Source of the DNA: Streptomyces sp. A1277
GTDB taxonomy: Bacteria; Actinomycetota; Actinomycetes; Streptomycetales; Streptomycetaceae
Assembly (NCBI RefSeq): GCF_004795015.1
Contig: NZ_SSBI01000026.1
Span: 41,960 to 105,959 of the forward strand
DNA length: 64,000 nucleotides
Reading direction: 5' to 3'
Under the pieces are notes generated by a model. That model was not told where the DNA came from. It saw only the letters and a list, made by a program, of their open reading frames with translations, and did no database searches. This document shows positions 62,510-64,000 of this stretch, in pieces; position 1 is the first letter of the stretch, and every line of letters begins with the position of its first letter. Made by a program: the position numbers and the translations under genes.

Positions 62510-63818
62510 GTGGCCCTCACCGGACGCGCCGCCCTGCTGGCCGCCATCGGCTCACTCCCTGTAGGCATCGTGGCCCCGAGCTGGACGGGAATGCTCGCGG
62601 TCAATGCCCCGATTTCACTGGCAATTCTGTGCGACTATGCCCTGGCAGCGCCAGTGCGTTCGCTTCAGTTCACCCGATCCGGTGATACATCCGTTCGACT
62701 CGGTGACGGGGCAGAAGTGCAACTCACCGTAACCAATCCTTCCCGTCGGCGGCTGCGGGCACACCTCCGTGATGCCTGGCCTCCCAGCAGCTGGCTGCCC
62801 GACACCGAGCCATCCGCCTCCCGCCACACGCTGACCGTTCCGCCCGGCGAGCGACGGCGTCTGAGCACCCTTCTGCGTCCCACACGCCGAGGCGACCGCC
62901 GAGCCGAGCAGATCACCATCCGCTCGTACGGCCCTTTGGGACTGGCTGCGCGCCAGGGCAACCACCAGGTGCCGTGGACGATCCGCGTCCTTCCGCCGTT
63001 CACGAGTCGCAAGCATCTGCCGTCGCGGCTCGCCAGGCTGCGCGAACTGGACGGCCGTACCAGCATCCTGGCCCGTGGGGAGGGTACGGAGTTCGACAGC
63101 CTGCGCGCTTACGCCCCGGTGACGACATCCGCTCGATCGACTGGCGGGCCACCGCTCGTCAGGCCGCAGTCGCGGTTCGGACCTGGCGCCCCGAGCGCGA
63201 CCGGCACATCCTTCTCGTCCTCGATACGGGCCGTACGTCGGCAGGCCGGGTCGGCGACGTTCCACGCCTGGACGCGGCGATGGACGCGACGCTGCTCCTC
63301 ACCGCTCTCGCGACCCGTGCCGGCGACCGCGTCGCCCTGCTCGCCTACAGCCGTCGCGTCAGGGCGAGGGTTCAGGGCCGTGCGGCCGGGGAGGCCCTTG
63401 CAGCCGTGGTCGATGCGCTGGCACCGCTCGAACCGGAGCTCGTGGAGACCGATGCACGAGGTCTCGTAGCCACGGCTCTGGCAAATGCCCCTCGTGGTTC
63501 GTTGGTCGTCCTTCTGACCAGTCTGGACGCGGCGGCCGTGGAGGAGGGGCTGTTGCCGGTACTCTCCCGGCTCACCCAGCTCCACACCGTGCTGCTCGCG
63601 GCAGTAGCTGACCCGCACGTCGAGGAATGGCCCGGGCACGGGGCACAGTGGACGCGATATACGAGGCGGCCGCCGGAGCCGAAGCCCAGGCCCGGCGCCT
63701 TCGCACCGCGGAACAGCTCAGGCGCCAGGGCGTCGTCGTGGTCGACGCACCGCCCGATGCCCTCGCACCCGCCCTCGCCGATGCGTACCTGGCCCTCAAA
63801 GCTGCAGGCCGACTTTAG
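62510..63818 (+). pseudogene. DUF58-family protein, two frameshifts
   Basis: It begins at the GTG 62510 (ALTGRAALLAAIGSLPVGIVAPSWTGM). The family pattern runs in the first frame to GTEFDSLRAY. Near 63110 it moves to the second frame (GDDIRSIDWRATARQAAVAVRTWRPERDRHILLVLDTGRTSAGR, the DUF58 core). Near 63627 it moves to the third frame (MARARGTVDAIYEAAAGAEAQARRLRTAEQLRRQG...ADAYLALKAAGRL), ending at TAG 63818. Each shift equals loss of one base. Restoring both gives a protein of the normal ~435 residues. Either the gene is dead or the sequence is locally inaccurate. Confidence 0.8.
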
Positions 63819-63873
63819 AGGGCCATGGCCAGCCGGGGAGGGGCCGGCCACAACCGGTCCGGAAACGCAGAAA

Positions 63874-63900
63874 AGCCCCGTGCCACAAGGGCACGGGGCT
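63874..63900 (-). terminator. rRNA operon terminator
   Basis: Perfect 11-bp stem (agccccgtgcc, 63874-63884, with 63890-63900). On the minus strand it is followed by TTTT, the clearest intrinsic terminator of the window, placed about 13 bp past the 5S rRNA 3' end. Confidence 0.85.
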
Positions 63901-63913
63901 CTTCCTAAAAGGA

Positions 63914-64000
63914 GTTCGGCGGCGTCCTACTCTCCCACAGGGTCCCCCCTGCAGTACCATCGGCGCTGAAAGGCTTAGCTTCCGGGTTCGGAATGTAACC
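63914..64000 (-). rRNA. rrf: 5S ribosomal RNA, 3' part (5' part beyond window)
   Basis: On the minus strand, GGTTACATTCCGAACCCGGA, AGCTAAGCCTTTCAGCGCCG and the 3' GTGGGAGAGTAGGACGCCGC are the conserved actinobacterial 5S sequence. About 87 of ~120 nt are visible. Orientation means the 23S and 16S genes lie beyond the right edge. The 3' end was placed at the GAAC that normally closes helix I. Confidence 0.95.

Overview
The window is chromosomal DNA from a Streptomyces or very close relative. Evidence: extreme G+C with third-position bias, frequent GTG/TTG starts, and an actinobacterial gene order that I recognise from memory as collinear with the S. coelicolor core around matAB, ssrA-smpB, ftsEX, prfB, pkaB/pkaA, NAD-glutamate dehydrogenase, secA, hpf and mtrAB-lpqB. 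No phage, insertion sequence, CRISPR array or tRNA was seen. One tmRNA gene lies inside the window, and the right edge cuts a 5S rRNA gene.

Layout. (1) 1-6.2 kb, minus strand: the edge-cut uroporphyrinogen-III synthase/regulator, a nitrate/nitrite-type MFS transporter that has lost its middle, and an overlapping surface-glycan operon (matA, matB, acyltransferase). (2) 6.5-10.4 kb, minus: ssrA (tmRNA), smpB, a tail-specific S41 protease, ftsX and ftsE. (3) 10.7-16.3 kb: a small zinc-ribbon membrane protein, a sortase-anchored LAETG protein with Asp-Pro-Thr repeats, prfB, and two membrane Ser/Thr kinases (pkaB, pkaA). (4) 16.9-24.6 kb, plus: an EssC/EccC-like FHA protein with a degenerate Walker A, then a carbohydrate ABC importer. 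(5) 24.9-36.8 kb: a cell-surface glycopolymer block with two TagF-like polymerases, a GT2-methyltransferase fusion, a GT-C transferase, an SMR-type membrane protein, and a TagG/TagH exporter divergent from a TetR regulator. (6) 37-45 kb: the 180-kDa-class NAD-glutamate dehydrogenase, a HAD phosphatase and two small conserved proteins. (7) 45-58.6 kb: secA, a GNAT enzyme, a YcaQ-type DNA glycosylase, an orphan NarL-type response regulator, hpf, comF, and the mtnA-mtrA-mtrB-lpqB cluster. (8) 58.7-63.8 kb, plus: a membrane protein and a DUF4129/DUF4350/MoxR/DUF58 operon in which only moxR is clearly intact, followed by the terminator and 3' part of a minus-strand rRNA operon.

How the genes connect. 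Much of the window concerns the envelope: matAB and the TagF/TagGH block build surface polymers, secA exports proteins, ftsEX and mtrAB-lpqB control cell-wall remodelling, and the LAETG protein is a sortase substrate. Trans-translation (ssrA, smpB), RF2 and hpf cover ribosome rescue, termination and hibernation.

The most unusual items are the NarK-type gene that appears joined at its two nitrate-signature motifs, the kinase-adjacent FHA protein with Arg in place of the Walker A Lys, a folded-looking insertion in an ABC permease, related GC-rich repeats between two convergent gene pairs, and a burst of frameshifts plus a fusion deletion confined to the last 4 kb. All family assignments come from reading the sequence; no database search was possible.
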